A stretch of DNA of 8,645 bases from G020354785 sp965602045. Its GTDB lineage: Bacteria > Bacteroidota > Bacteroidia > Bacteroidales > UBA10428. Of this stretch, positions 1 to 6,449 are shown one piece after another. The translations under genes were made by a program, and so were the position numbers. The notes under the pieces were generated by a model that searched no databases, was not told where the DNA came from, and worked only from the letters and a program-made list of their open reading frames with translations. The number at the start of each line of letters is the position of its first letter. Within the stretch, counting starts at the first letter, position 1. The stretch is from the NCBI GenBank assembly GCA_965602045.1, contig CBFCXR010000107.1, forward strand, positions 1 through 8,645, read 5' to 3'.

Positions 1-1772
1 AGTTTATGTTTCAGGTTATCCAGTGCATATTTTGACTCAAATTCGCCGGTAGATTTAATAATGTCAACAAAAGAGTAGCTGAAGTTCAGGTTTTTTATAA
101 AAAAGTCAGGACTGAAAATTTCGTTAAAGTTAAATACTATTGAAAAGTCGATTCCATTAGCTGAAATCTCGGCTATGTTTTCAGTGTGCCATTTATTTGT
201 ATCAGCGTCCCATATCCAGTCGATGTTATTTTTTCCAATCCTGTGATAAAATGCAAAATATCCCAAAATTTCAGGTGTGTTAAGTTTTAGTCCTGTTTCC
301 AAAGTTGTTGCTTTTTCAGGTTTTAATTCAATATTTCCATATTGGACGGGATCATCATAAAACAGATCAGTAAATGTAGGTAAACGAAAGGCCTGGTTAA
401 TTGAGCTATAGACTTTAAAGCCATGTAATATATTATAACTTATATCGATTCCCGGAAAAACCTTAATTTTGTTCCTGAAGGTAGAATTCCAATTTAACAT
501 CAAACCGGTAGAGAAATACAAATTTCCAAGTTGCATATTATGTTCTAAAAAATAACCTGCGTTTGAGCGAACATAGCTCTTGTCAAGCAGAACATTTTTA
601 TAGCCTGGCATTATAATCGGACGTGTCATATCAAATCCCCTGTTGTTGCTATAAATGTTTTCTGTCCTGTATTCAAATCCCAAGGAAGTATTTCCAAATT
701 TGGTAGGTATGATAAAATTCACATTGGCACCGAAAATATCTATGAGATTATATATATGAAAAGTGTATGAGCTGTCTATTACCATTTGAAGATAGTCATT
801 TAATCTGCGCCAGTAAATGGAAGGGGAAATCTTAATTTTATTTCCGGTATTTGCTTTAATTGCGGCAAAAGTTGTTTTGACTATTTCATATTGTTCGGGA
901 TACTTGCTTGAATAATAGCTATTAGCTTCAAAATCCCTGTTATCATAACCTATCTGATAACTAACATCAATGTTGTCATATTCTAGCTCTCCGTGATAGA
1001 ATAAATTATATCTGTCAAAAGCAGTGAAATCGATATAACCATTTGATTTTGTTTTTGAAACAGATAAAAAATTCTTGGTTGTTTTTGTTAATATTGTACC
1101 GGAAGTATTTAATCTTGAGAATCCGTATTCTCCAAAATTTACTGAAGCATTAATATTATTACTGGATTTTGTACCTGTCACAAAGTTTATTGCGCCTGCA
1201 AATGCATTTGACCCTAATACTCTCGCCGCAGGTCCGTTTAATATTTCAATACGTTCAATGCTTTCAATTTCTACAGGGAGATAAAGACTGAAATGACCGG
1301 TCTGGGGATCGGAGATATTTATCCCATTAACCATAATCATGACCTGGTCAAATGTACCTCCCCTGATGTTAATATCAGACTGAATTCCAAATATACCTCT
1401 TTGTCTGTTATCCAATCCTGCAATGTATTCTAATAAATCCCCGGCGCTCTGCACAGGCGCACTTTGAATTTCATTCTTTGTAATAACGGTAACAATCCTG
1501 GAAACCTCGGAATATAAGGCAGGACTTCTTTGACCAATGACTTCTACCTCTTCCAGGTCAATCTTGATGTTAATTCTGATAGTATCTCTTTGTGAAGCAG
1601 AAGTTTTTTGGGGTATTAGTATCGTATATGTAATTGATAAGATGCAGATCTTGATTATTTTCCTCAGGCTATTATATATAGCATATTTTTTCCTTGTCCA
1701 GTTTTTAAAGTGAACAGGCCTTTGAATTTCTTTACAATTATTTATTATGAAATTCATAATTCCAGTTTTCAT
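1..1772 (-). CDS. TonB-dependent outer-membrane receptor, BtuB/FepA type (C-terminus outside window)
   Basis: Reading the minus strand from the ATG at 1772 gives about 590 uninterrupted codons running off the left edge, so the last strands of the barrel are missing. A basic stretch and hydrophobic segment (about residues 36-55, ending near TSAS) form a signal peptide. It is followed by a TonB-box-like LEEVEVIGQR (73-82). The plug domain follows, with NIRGGTFDQV (135-144), DPQTGH (155-160) and IERIEILNGPAARVLGSNAF (172-191). A late barrel motif, RLPTFTDLFYDD with NIELKPEKATTLETG, maps to about 315-395. Such receptors import scarce ligands (corrinoids, siderophores, others) across the outer membrane using TonB energy. 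The overall look is BtuB-like, but the substrate cannot be read from sequence. The 35-residue extension before the signal peptide is unusual; the true start may be the second ATG (1757) or a non-ATG codon further in. The gene diverges from its right neighbour. Family assignment is firm; substrate is unknown. Confidence 0.93.
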   Translation of the reverse strand, partial: MKTGIMNFIINNCKEIQRPVHFKNWTRKKYAIYNSLRKIIKICILSITYTILIPQKTSASQRDTIRINIKIDLEEVEVIGQRSPALYSEVSRIVTVITKNEIQSAPVQSAGDLLEYIAGLDNRQRGIFGIQSDINIRGGTFDQVMIMVNGINISDPQTGHFSLYLPVEIESIERIEILNGPAARVLGSNAFAGAINFVTGTKSSNNINASVNFGEYGFSRLNTSGTILTKTTKNFLSVSKTKSNGYIDFTAFDRYNLFYHGELEYDNIDVSYQIGYDNRDFEANSYYSSKYPEQYEIVKTTFAAIKANTGNKIKISPSIYWRRLNDYLQMVIDSSYTFHIYNLIDIFGANVNFIIPTKFGNTSLGFEYRTENIYSNNRGFDMTRPIIMPGYKNVLLDKSYVRSNAGYFLEHNMQLGNLYFSTGLMLNWNSTFRNKIKVFPGIDISYNILHGFKVYSSINQAFRLPTFTDLFYDDPVQYGNIELKPEKATTLETGLKLNTPEILGYFAFYHRIGKNNIDWIWDADTNKWHTENIAEISANGIDFSIVFNFNEIFSPDFFIKNLNFSYSFVDIIKSTGEFESKYALDNLKHK

Positions 1773-2097
1773 GAGTTAGCCGCTAATATAGTAATTATTC
1801 CTAAGATTGTGTTTTAATTGCCGGGTGCTATTTTGCTACCTGCTCTTTTGCATTTCAGCTATATAAGTTATATACCTAAGCAAAGATTAGTTTATTAATT
1901 AATTCAGGGTGATTATTTAGGCAAATATTGCTTCTATATGATTAATATTGAATATTTTGTGATATGCTAAGATTCAGACGATTGTACCGGACTTATTTAA
2001 ATCAATTATGATTTTTAAAAGTTAAATTTAAAATAAAATGTAGCATGATATGTTAAATCATTAAGTACTCAGTGTTTTAAATTATAGAGTAAAAAAA
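1773..2097. other. Divergent intergenic spacer without a gene
   Basis: I see no credible gene here. The region is very AT-rich except for a short GC-richer patch at about 1821-1852. That patch contains two copies of a 12-mer, TGCTATTTTGCT (1826-1837) and TGCTCTTTTGCA (1841-1852), in tandem with a 15-bp period. A perfect palindrome, TATATAAGTTATATA (1860-1874), follows. On the minus strand these lie roughly 54-102 bases upstream of the receptor start, where a promoter, operator or 5' leader would be expected. I found no convincing TAnnTTTG promoter for the receptor, and no cobalamin-riboswitch B12 box. Confidence 0.6.
1826..1852. repeat. Two-copy 12-bp direct repeat upstream of the TonB receptor
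   Basis: TGCTATTTTGCT (1826-1837) is followed after ACC by TGCTCTTTTGCA (1841-1852), matching at 10 of 12 positions. It stands out against the surrounding AT-rich sequence and lies 54-80 bases ahead of the receptor start on the minus strand. A paired binding site for a regulator is one possibility; chance is another. Confidence 0.4.
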
Positions 2098-2127
2098 TTT
2101 GATTTAAAGAATAATTTATTATTTTTG
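2098..2127 (+). promoter_or_regulatory. Bacteroidota-type promoter for the acidic lipoprotein gene
   Basis: TTTG at 2098-2101 (the -33 element) and TATTTTTG at 2120-2127 (the -7 element, consensus TAnnTTTG) are separated by 18 bases. This matches the sigma-ABfr promoter described for Bacteroides and Flavobacterium. Transcription would begin a few bases after 2127, giving a leader of about 35 bases before the ATG at 2167. The same layout recurs before aprB. Confidence 0.75.
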
Positions 2128-2166
2128 CCTTAAATCCGATAATTATTTAATTCATTTAAAAAATTA

Positions 2167-2370
2167 ATGAACATGAAAAAGTTAAGTTTTTTATTAGTTG
2201 CCCTAGCATTATTTTGTTTCATATCTTTAAATTCTTGTAAGCAAAAAGCTGCTGAAGCTGAAGAAGCTACTGAAGAAATGGTAGAAGAAGCTGAAGAAAT
2301 TGTAGAAGAAGCCGTAGAAGCTGATACAGTAGCAGAAGAAGCAGAAGAAGTTGAAGAAACTATGGAGTAA
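2167..2370 (+). CDS. Small, highly acidic lipoprotein of unknown function
   Basis: This 67-residue protein has a basic start (MNMKK), a hydrophobic core (LSFLLVALALFCFIS) and a lipobox LNSC ending at Cys24, so signal peptidase II should cleave it and Cys24 should be lipidated. After KQK, the mature 44-residue chain is almost only Glu, Ala, Val and Thr, with 19 Glu, 1 Asp and just two Lys. It probably forms a charged helix or stays unfolded. The DNA shows imperfect GCTGAA and GTAGAAGAA repeats, so the gene may have grown by slippage. An open frame on the opposite strand over the same bases is only the complement of these repeats. Promoter at 2098-2127 and terminator at 2399-2426 frame it as a one-gene transcript. 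An in-frame start two codons later (ATG 2173) is possible. No acidic export signal directly follows Cys24, so surface display is not indicated. Similar short lipoproteins are common in Bacteroidota; I cannot assign a function. Confidence 0.85.
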   Translation: MNMKKLSFLLVALALFCFISLNSCKQKAAEAEEATEEMVEEAEEIVEEAVEADTVAEEAEEVEETME

Positions 2371-2398
2371 ACCCACTTAAAGAAATTAAAAAAACTAT

Positions 2399-2426
2399 AA
2401 GCAGGAATATAGTCCTGCTTTTTTTT
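2399..2426 (+). terminator. Rho-independent terminator of the lipoprotein gene
   Basis: AAGCAGGA (2399-2406) pairs perfectly with TCCTGCTT (2413-2420) around the 6-base loop ATATAG, and an unbroken run of T covers 2419-2426. It lies 29 bases after the lipoprotein stop codon, so it should end that transcript and separate it from the apr-qmo operon. Confidence 0.9.
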
Positions 2427-2505
2427 ATTTTCCAAGCAACTATCTCAGGAGAGATTTTCCTGTAATAGGTTAGCTATATGTTTTTATTAAATCCTGATCG
2501 CATAT

Positions 2506-2541
2506 AAAAAAATAACCACCGGAAGCGGTGGTTATTTTTTT
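2506..2541. terminator. Strong bidirectional-type terminator hairpin
   Basis: A perfect 15-bp stem pairs 2506-2520 (A-run then TAACCACC) with 2527-2541 (GGTGGTTA then T-run). Its 6-base loop can close further by G2521-C2526, leaving GAAG. Because one arm begins with A and the other ends with T, it would work as an intrinsic terminator on either strand. It lies about 80 bases after the first terminator. No minus-strand gene to the right is visible for it to serve; it may insulate the apr-qmo promoter from read-through or stop antisense transcripts. Confidence 0.85.
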
Positions 2542-2576
2542 ACACCAATAATATAATCTTTATTGTAGTAGATTTA

Positions 2577-2632
2577 ATACTTTTCAGAATAGCTGAAAAT
2601 AAATATATTATATTTCCATTCTCGAAAAGTAT
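2577..2632. promoter_or_regulatory. Large imperfect dyad with nested palindrome upstream of the apr-qmo promoter
   Basis: ATACTTTTCAGAAT (2577-2590) is complementary over all 14 bases to ATTCTCGAAAAGTAT (2618-2632) once a single extra C at 2623 is skipped. Inside the left arm lies a second, perfect inverted repeat, TTTTCAG-AATAG-CTGAAAA (2581-2599). The left arm therefore has two alternative partners. The element ends 13 bases before the TTG of the promoter, a position suited to an operator or activator site for aprB expression. A remnant palindromic element is an alternative. The pairing is directly visible; the role is inferred. Confidence 0.5.
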
Positions 2633-2645
2633 ATTATAATTACAG

Positions 2646-2674
2646 TTGAAATTGCTGATAATTTTTTATGTTTG
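2646..2674 (+). promoter_or_regulatory. Bacteroidota-type promoter of the aprBA-qmoAB operon
   Basis: TTG at 2646-2648 and TATGTTTG at 2667-2674 (consensus TAnnTTTG) are separated by 18 bases, the same spacing as in the lipoprotein promoter. A start site just after 2674 would leave a leader of about 30 bases before the aprB ATG at 2709. That leader has no Shine-Dalgarno sequence, as is usual in Bacteroidota. Confidence 0.72.
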
Positions 2675-2708
2675 CAACTGGCCAATATAATAATATAAAC
2701 ATACTGAG

Positions 2709-3155
2709 ATGCCAAGCTTTGTAATTAATGAAAAATGTGATGGATGCAAATCTCAGGATAAGACTGCCTGTCAATACATTTGTCCTAATGATCTTATGAT
2801 TCTTGATAAAGAGAAAAATAAAGCTTTTAACAGGTCAGTAGAGATGTGCTGGGAGTGCTATAGTTGTGTAAAGATATGTCCGAATCAGGCTATTGAAATC
2901 AGAGGCTATGCCGATTTTATGCCTTTGGGTGCAACTGTTCAACCAATGCGAAGTACCGATTCAATTTTATGGTCAGTAAAATTTAGAAATAATGAAATCA
3001 AGAGGTTCAAATTTCCTATTAGAACAATACCTGAAGGAGACTTGGAGCCGGATGCCGGATTTAAAACTGAGTCTGATAATATTAAAGGACCTCTTTTAAG
3101 AACTGAGCCGGATTCTCTGGGATTATCAGGATTGGCAGACATTGATAGCCATTAA
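2709..3155 (+). CDS. aprB: Dissimilatory APS reductase, beta (iron-sulfur) subunit
   Basis: AprB is the electron-entry subunit of cytoplasmic APS reductase; it passes electrons between the redox partner (Qmo) and the FAD of AprA. The 148-residue protein is of normal length. It opens with MPSFVINEKCDGCK and has two [4Fe-4S] sets: Cys10, 13, 21 and 25 (CX2CX7CX3CP) and Cys47, 50, 53 and 57 (CX2CX2CX3CP). The motif MCWECYSCVKICP keeps Trp48, the residue known in the Archaeoglobus enzyme to lie between cluster and FAD. After the ferredoxin fold comes the family's beta-sheet segment (PMRSTDSILW, then VKFRNNEIKRFKFPIRT). A C-terminal tail from about residue 105 wraps AprA in known structures; here it is acidic and ends ADIDSH. 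It is the first gene of the operon, 35 bases after the promoter, and starts at the only well-placed ATG. No defects are seen. Confidence 0.97.
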   Translation: MPSFVINEKCDGCKSQDKTACQYICPNDLMILDKEKNKAFNRSVEMCWECYSCVKICPNQAIEIRGYADFMPLGATVQPMRSTDSILWSVKFRNNEIKRFKFPIRTIPEGDLEPDAGFKTESDNIKGPLLRTEPDSLGLSGLADIDSH

Positions 3156-3229
3156 TAATATCAACTTCTAATCTAATACTAATATAAATTTTAGGTTTTA
3201 AAATCAATTAAATAAGATACTTAAGTTCC

Positions 3230-3244
3230 TCAGTTACTAACTGA
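3230..3244. promoter_or_regulatory. Perfect 15-bp palindrome between aprB and aprA
   Basis: TCAGTTA-C-TAACTGA is a perfect dyad in the 111-base aprB-aprA spacer, a gap wider than those between the later operon genes. It ends 22 bases before the aprA ATG (7 before the alternative TTG). As RNA it can fold into a 6-bp hairpin with an ACT loop close to the ribosome-binding area. Its right half reads CTGAAAAATA with the flank, close to CTGAAAATAA in the dyad upstream of aprB. Possible roles are an operator, an mRNA processing site or translation control; none is shown. Confidence 0.4.
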
Positions 3245-3266
3245 AAAATAATTGAATACTAAAGAT

Positions 3267-5153
3267 ATGAATTTTAATAAATTCGAGACTATTGAAATTA
3301 AAACTGATTTGTTAATTCTGGGTGGTGGTATGGCGGCTTGCGGTGCAGCCTATGAAGCAGCATTCTGGGCTAAGAAGAATAATTTAAAAGTAATCCTTGT
3401 TGATAAAGCAGCTTTAGAAAGAAGCGGCGCTGTTGCTATGGGGCTTTCTGCCATTAACCTTTACTTAGGACTTAAGAATAAAAAAAATACTATAGCAGAT
3501 TATATTAATTATGTAAAGAATGATTTAATGGGAATTGCCAGGGATGATCTGGTTGCTAATATCGCACGGCATGTGGATTCTTCGGTTCATTTATTCGAGA
3601 AGTGGGGATTACCAATTTGGAAGGATGATGGCGGTAATTATGTAAATGAGGGTCGTTGGCAGATTATGATTCATGGTGAATCTTACAAGAATATTGTTGC
3701 AGAAGCAGCCAAAAAGGCATTAAAAGAGTTAGGGGAGAAAGGCGAATACTACGAAAGGATATTTATAGCAGAACCAATTATAAGCGAAGGTCGTTGTATA
3801 GGAGCTGCTGGATTTAGTTTGCGGGATAATAAATTTTATATTTTCAGGGCAAAAGCTGTAATAGACGCCATGGGTGGTGCTGTACATATATTCAGGCCAA
3901 GATCAGTAGGCGAGGGTTTAGGTCGCTCGTGGTATCCGCCCTTCAATTCCGGATCCGCCGCATATTTCACACTTAAAGCCGGAGCTGAGATGACCTGCCA
4001 GGAAGTTCGGTTTATACCGGTTAGGTTTAAAGATGCCTATGGCCCGGTTGGTGCATGGTTCCTTTTATTCAAGTCAAAAGCAACAAACGCTCTGGGTGAG
4101 GAATATATGAAAAAACATGCTTCTGTACTAAAGAAGTGGGCACCATATGGGACAAGAAATCCTACTCCGGCCAATCTGAGAAATTACCTTATGATGCTGG
4201 AAGTTGAAAATGGAAAAGGACCAATATATATGAGAACTGATGAGGCAATTAAAGAACTTGTAAGTAGCATTAAAGATGAGGGGGAATCTAAACGAAGGAT
4301 GAAAGAACTGGAATCAGAAGCCTGGGAGGATTTTTTAGATATGACAGTTAGCCAGGCATTCCTTTGGGCATCAAAAAATGTAATGCCGGAAAAACAACCT
4401 TCGGAAATTGCAGCGTGTGAACCTTTTTTTATCAGTTCCCATTCAGGGGCTTCTGGTGCATGGATCAGCGGACCTGAAGACCTGTCACCGGAAAAATATT
4501 TCTGGGGTTATGCAAATATGACAACTGTTAGGGGATTATTTGCTGCAGGAGACGCATCAGGAGCATCAAGCCACAAGTTTTCATCAGGCTCTTTTACAGA
4601 AGGAAGAATTGCTGCTAAATCTGCTATTGCATTCTGTGTTGATAATGAGATTGTTCCGGATATAAACCAGGATAAGATTAGCGAGCTGAAAAATTCAATT
4701 TTACAACCCTTAGGTGTGTTTGAAGAATACAAGGATTATGCAAATGATCCGGATGTGAATCCAAATTTTATTAAACCTAAAATGTTTATGTTTCGTCTCC
4801 AGAAAATTATGGACGAATATGCTGGTGGAACCTCATCAGGATTTAAAACATCAAAAGCGTTATTGGAGAAAGGATTTGAATATCTGAATTATTTGCACGA
4901 AGATTCGGTAAGACTTGCAGCTTCCGATGTGCATGAATTAATGCGGTGTTGGGAAAATATACACAGACTCTGGCAAGCTGAATCACATATAAGATCAGTA
5001 CTTTTTAGGGAGGAAACAAGATGGCCGGGATATTATTTCAGAACTGATTTTCCTGAAATGAAAAAAGAATGGGAATGCTTTGCTAATTGCAGGTGGAACC
5101 CGGAAACAGAAGAATGGCAAATGATTAAAAAAGAAATTATCAGTTTGACTTGA
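3267..5153 (+). CDS. aprA: Dissimilatory APS reductase, alpha (FAD, catalytic) subunit
   Basis: AprA carries out APS + 2 e- to sulfite + AMP, or the reverse in sulfur oxidisers, on a non-covalent FAD, and belongs to the fumarate reductase flavoprotein superfamily. Residues are numbered from an upstream in-frame TTG (3252); I prefer the ATG at 3267 (residue 6), which still leaves 14 residues before the FAD motif. Visible features are the dinucleotide fold LLILGGGMAACGAAYEAA (20-37), ERSGAVAMGLSAIN (57-70), the HGESYK motif (141-146), GRSWY (224-228), RFIPVRFKDAYGPVGAW (253-269), SSHSGASGAW (395-404) and HKFSSGSFTEGR (441-452). Asn69, Glu143, Trp227, Arg258 and His397 fit the substrate-site Asn, Glu, Trp, Arg and His of the Archaeoglobus enzyme by eye. 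The C-terminal helical part keeps RLQKIMDEYAGG and HELMRCWENIHRLWQAESHI. Length (628 or 633) is normal. It follows aprB after a palindrome-bearing gap and precedes qmoA by 45 bases. No truncation or lost key residue is seen. Confidence 0.97.
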   Translation: MNFNKFETIEIKTDLLILGGGMAACGAAYEAAFWAKKNNLKVILVDKAALERSGAVAMGLSAINLYLGLKNKKNTIADYINYVKNDLMGIARDDLVANIARHVDSSVHLFEKWGLPIWKDDGGNYVNEGRWQIMIHGESYKNIVAEAAKKALKELGEKGEYYERIFIAEPIISEGRCIGAAGFSLRDNKFYIFRAKAVIDAMGGAVHIFRPRSVGEGLGRSWYPPFNSGSAAYFTLKAGAEMTCQEVRFIPVRFKDAYGPVGAWFLLFKSKATNALGEEYMKKHASVLKKWAPYGTRNPTPANLRNYLMMLEVENGKGPIYMRTDEAIKELVSSIKDEGESKRRMKELESEAWEDFLDMTVSQAFLWASKNVMPEKQPSEIAACEPFFISSHSGASGAWISGPEDLSPEKYFWGYANMTTVRGLFAAGDASGASSHKFSSGSFTEGRIAAKSAIAFCVDNEIVPDINQDKISELKNSILQPLGVFEEYKDYANDPDVNPNFIKPKMFMFRLQKIMDEYAGGTSSGFKTSKALLEKGFEYLNYLHEDSVRLAASDVHELMRCWENIHRLWQAESHIRSVLFREETRWPGYYFRTDFPEMKKEWECFANCRWNPETEEWQMIKKEIISLT

Positions 5154-5198
5154 TTTTCACATATTTAAAATATTGATATCGGAAAAGGCAAATAATTA

Positions 5199-6428
5199 AT
5201 GACTGAAAGGCCTATACTAATTATTGGTGGTGGAATAAGCGGAATAACCGCTGCTGTTGAAATTGCAGAGGCAGGTAAACAGGTGGTAATAATTGAAAAA
5301 TTACCATATCTTGGAGGTAATGTTATAAAAATGAACAATTACTTTCCAAAATTATGTCCTCCCATTTGTGGTCTGGAAATTAATTTTAGAAGAATCAGGC
5401 AGAATCCGAATATTAGTGTCTATACTTCAACTACAGTTGAACATATAACCGGGGAAAAAGGTGATCTTACAATACAGCTTAAAAGAAGTGCAGTATATGT
5501 AAATTCAAATTGTACTGCATGCGGAGATTGCGCTGAGATATGTCCCGAAGAAAGGCCAAATGAGTATAATTATTTATTTGATACTACCAAAGCTATATAT
5601 CTGCCTCATGAAATGGCCTATCCATTTAAGTTTGCAATTGATGATAACTATTGTCTGAAAGAAAAATGCAGTAAATGTACTGAAGTGTGTAAATACAATG
5701 CTATTGATCTAACCGCTATAGAAGAAAGGCCTGAACTAAGAGTATCATCAGTTATTATTGCAACCGGCTGGTTGCCATATAATATAGAAAATGAAGTTAA
5801 TTTGAATTACAGTACATATAAAAATGTTATAAAGAATGTTGAAGTGGAAAGGCTATTAGCGGTAAACGGGCCGTATAACGGTGAATTACTTAGACCTTCC
5901 GATAAAAAAAAACCAAAATCAATAGCATTTGTGCAATGTGCAGGTTCACGCGATGAAAATTATCTGCCATATTGTTCAGCAGTATGTTGTTCCGCATCTT
6001 TAAAACACGCATTAACCATTTGTGAGAGATATCCGGAAATTACAATAAAAATATTTTATATCGACTTAAGAGTAACAGGCAGAAATGAAGATCTTCTGTC
6101 CAAAGTTGAGGCACTAAAAAATGTAGAATTAATCAAAGGAAAAGTAGCAAAAATTAAAGAAAATGAAATATCAGGGAATTTAATAATTGAAGCAGAAGAT
6201 ACATTATGTTCAAGGAAAATAAAGAATGAATTTGACATGGTTATTCTGGCAGCCGGTATAAAGCCCTCAGAGGTTAAATTAAATAATGTATTAACAGATA
6301 ACAATGGATTCATTTTACCTGAATCTTTGCCAGAAGGTGTTTATTCAGCGGCATGCTCTAAAAGGCCCATGGATGTTGTGTCGTCATTAAGAGATGCGAC
6401 AGGAATTGTACTTAAAGCTATTCAATAA
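5199..6428 (+). CDS. qmoA: QmoA, HdrA-like flavoprotein subunit of the quinone-interacting oxidoreductase
   Basis: QmoA is a cytoplasmic FAD/iron-sulfur subunit of the Qmo complex, which moves electrons between menaquinol and AprBA. The 409-residue protein has the usual length. It begins with a dinucleotide fold, ILIIGGGISGITAAVEIAEAG (6-26), then EKLPYLGG and the signature YFPKLCPPICGLEINF (48-63). A ferredoxin-type motif CTACGDCAEICP supplies Cys105, 108, 111 and 115. A second set, Cys152, 157, 160 and 164 (CX4CX2CX3C), could hold another cluster. FVQCAGSRDENYLPYCSAVCC (Cys247, 259, 263, 264) matches the non-canonical cluster motif of HdrA. ATGWLPY (188-194) and the C-terminal GVYSAACSKRPMD belong to the flavin domain. 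It lies 45 bases after aprA and 21 before qmoB, as expected for one operon. A free-standing HdrA could look similar, but single-FAD size and position beside aprBA fit QmoA. Confidence 0.95.
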   Translation: MTERPILIIGGGISGITAAVEIAEAGKQVVIIEKLPYLGGNVIKMNNYFPKLCPPICGLEINFRRIRQNPNISVYTSTTVEHITGEKGDLTIQLKRSAVYVNSNCTACGDCAEICPEERPNEYNYLFDTTKAIYLPHEMAYPFKFAIDDNYCLKEKCSKCTEVCKYNAIDLTAIEERPELRVSSVIIATGWLPYNIENEVNLNYSTYKNVIKNVEVERLLAVNGPYNGELLRPSDKKKPKSIAFVQCAGSRDENYLPYCSAVCCSASLKHALTICERYPEITIKIFYIDLRVTGRNEDLLSKVEALKNVELIKGKVAKIKENEISGNLIIEAEDTLCSRKIKNEFDMVILAAGIKPSEVKLNNVLTDNNGFILPESLPEGVYSAACSKRPMDVVSSLRDATGIVLKAIQ

Positions 6429-6449
6429 ATATTTTAATTTCTAAAGGAA

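Noticed and set aside
1075..1284. Plus-strand 69-codon open frame
   Set aside because: It lies wholly antisense to the conserved plug domain of the TonB receptor and has no promoter or recognisable family.
1881..1929. Minus-strand promoter candidates for the receptor (AATCTTTG near 1881, AATATTTG near 1922)
   Set aside because: Each misses the first T of TAnnTTTG and neither has a TTG 17-21 bases upstream, so they are no better than chance in AT-rich DNA.
1773..2000. Possible cobalamin riboswitch upstream of the BtuB-like receptor
   Set aside because: The GC-richer patch CTACCTGCTC looks a little like a B12 box, but on the wrong strand and without the other conserved blocks. No candidate remains on the receptor's strand.
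2130..2435. Minus-strand 101-codon open frame rich in Ser and Ala
   Set aside because: It is the complement of the GAA/GCT repeats of the acidic lipoprotein gene, crosses that gene's terminator, and has no signal or family resemblance. The plus-strand gene has a lipobox, promoter and terminator.
3156..3266. Internal promoter between aprB and aprA (TAGGTTTT near 3192)
   Set aside because: The last base of the -7 consensus is wrong and no TTG lies at the right distance. The gap is better explained as a spacer with a palindrome.
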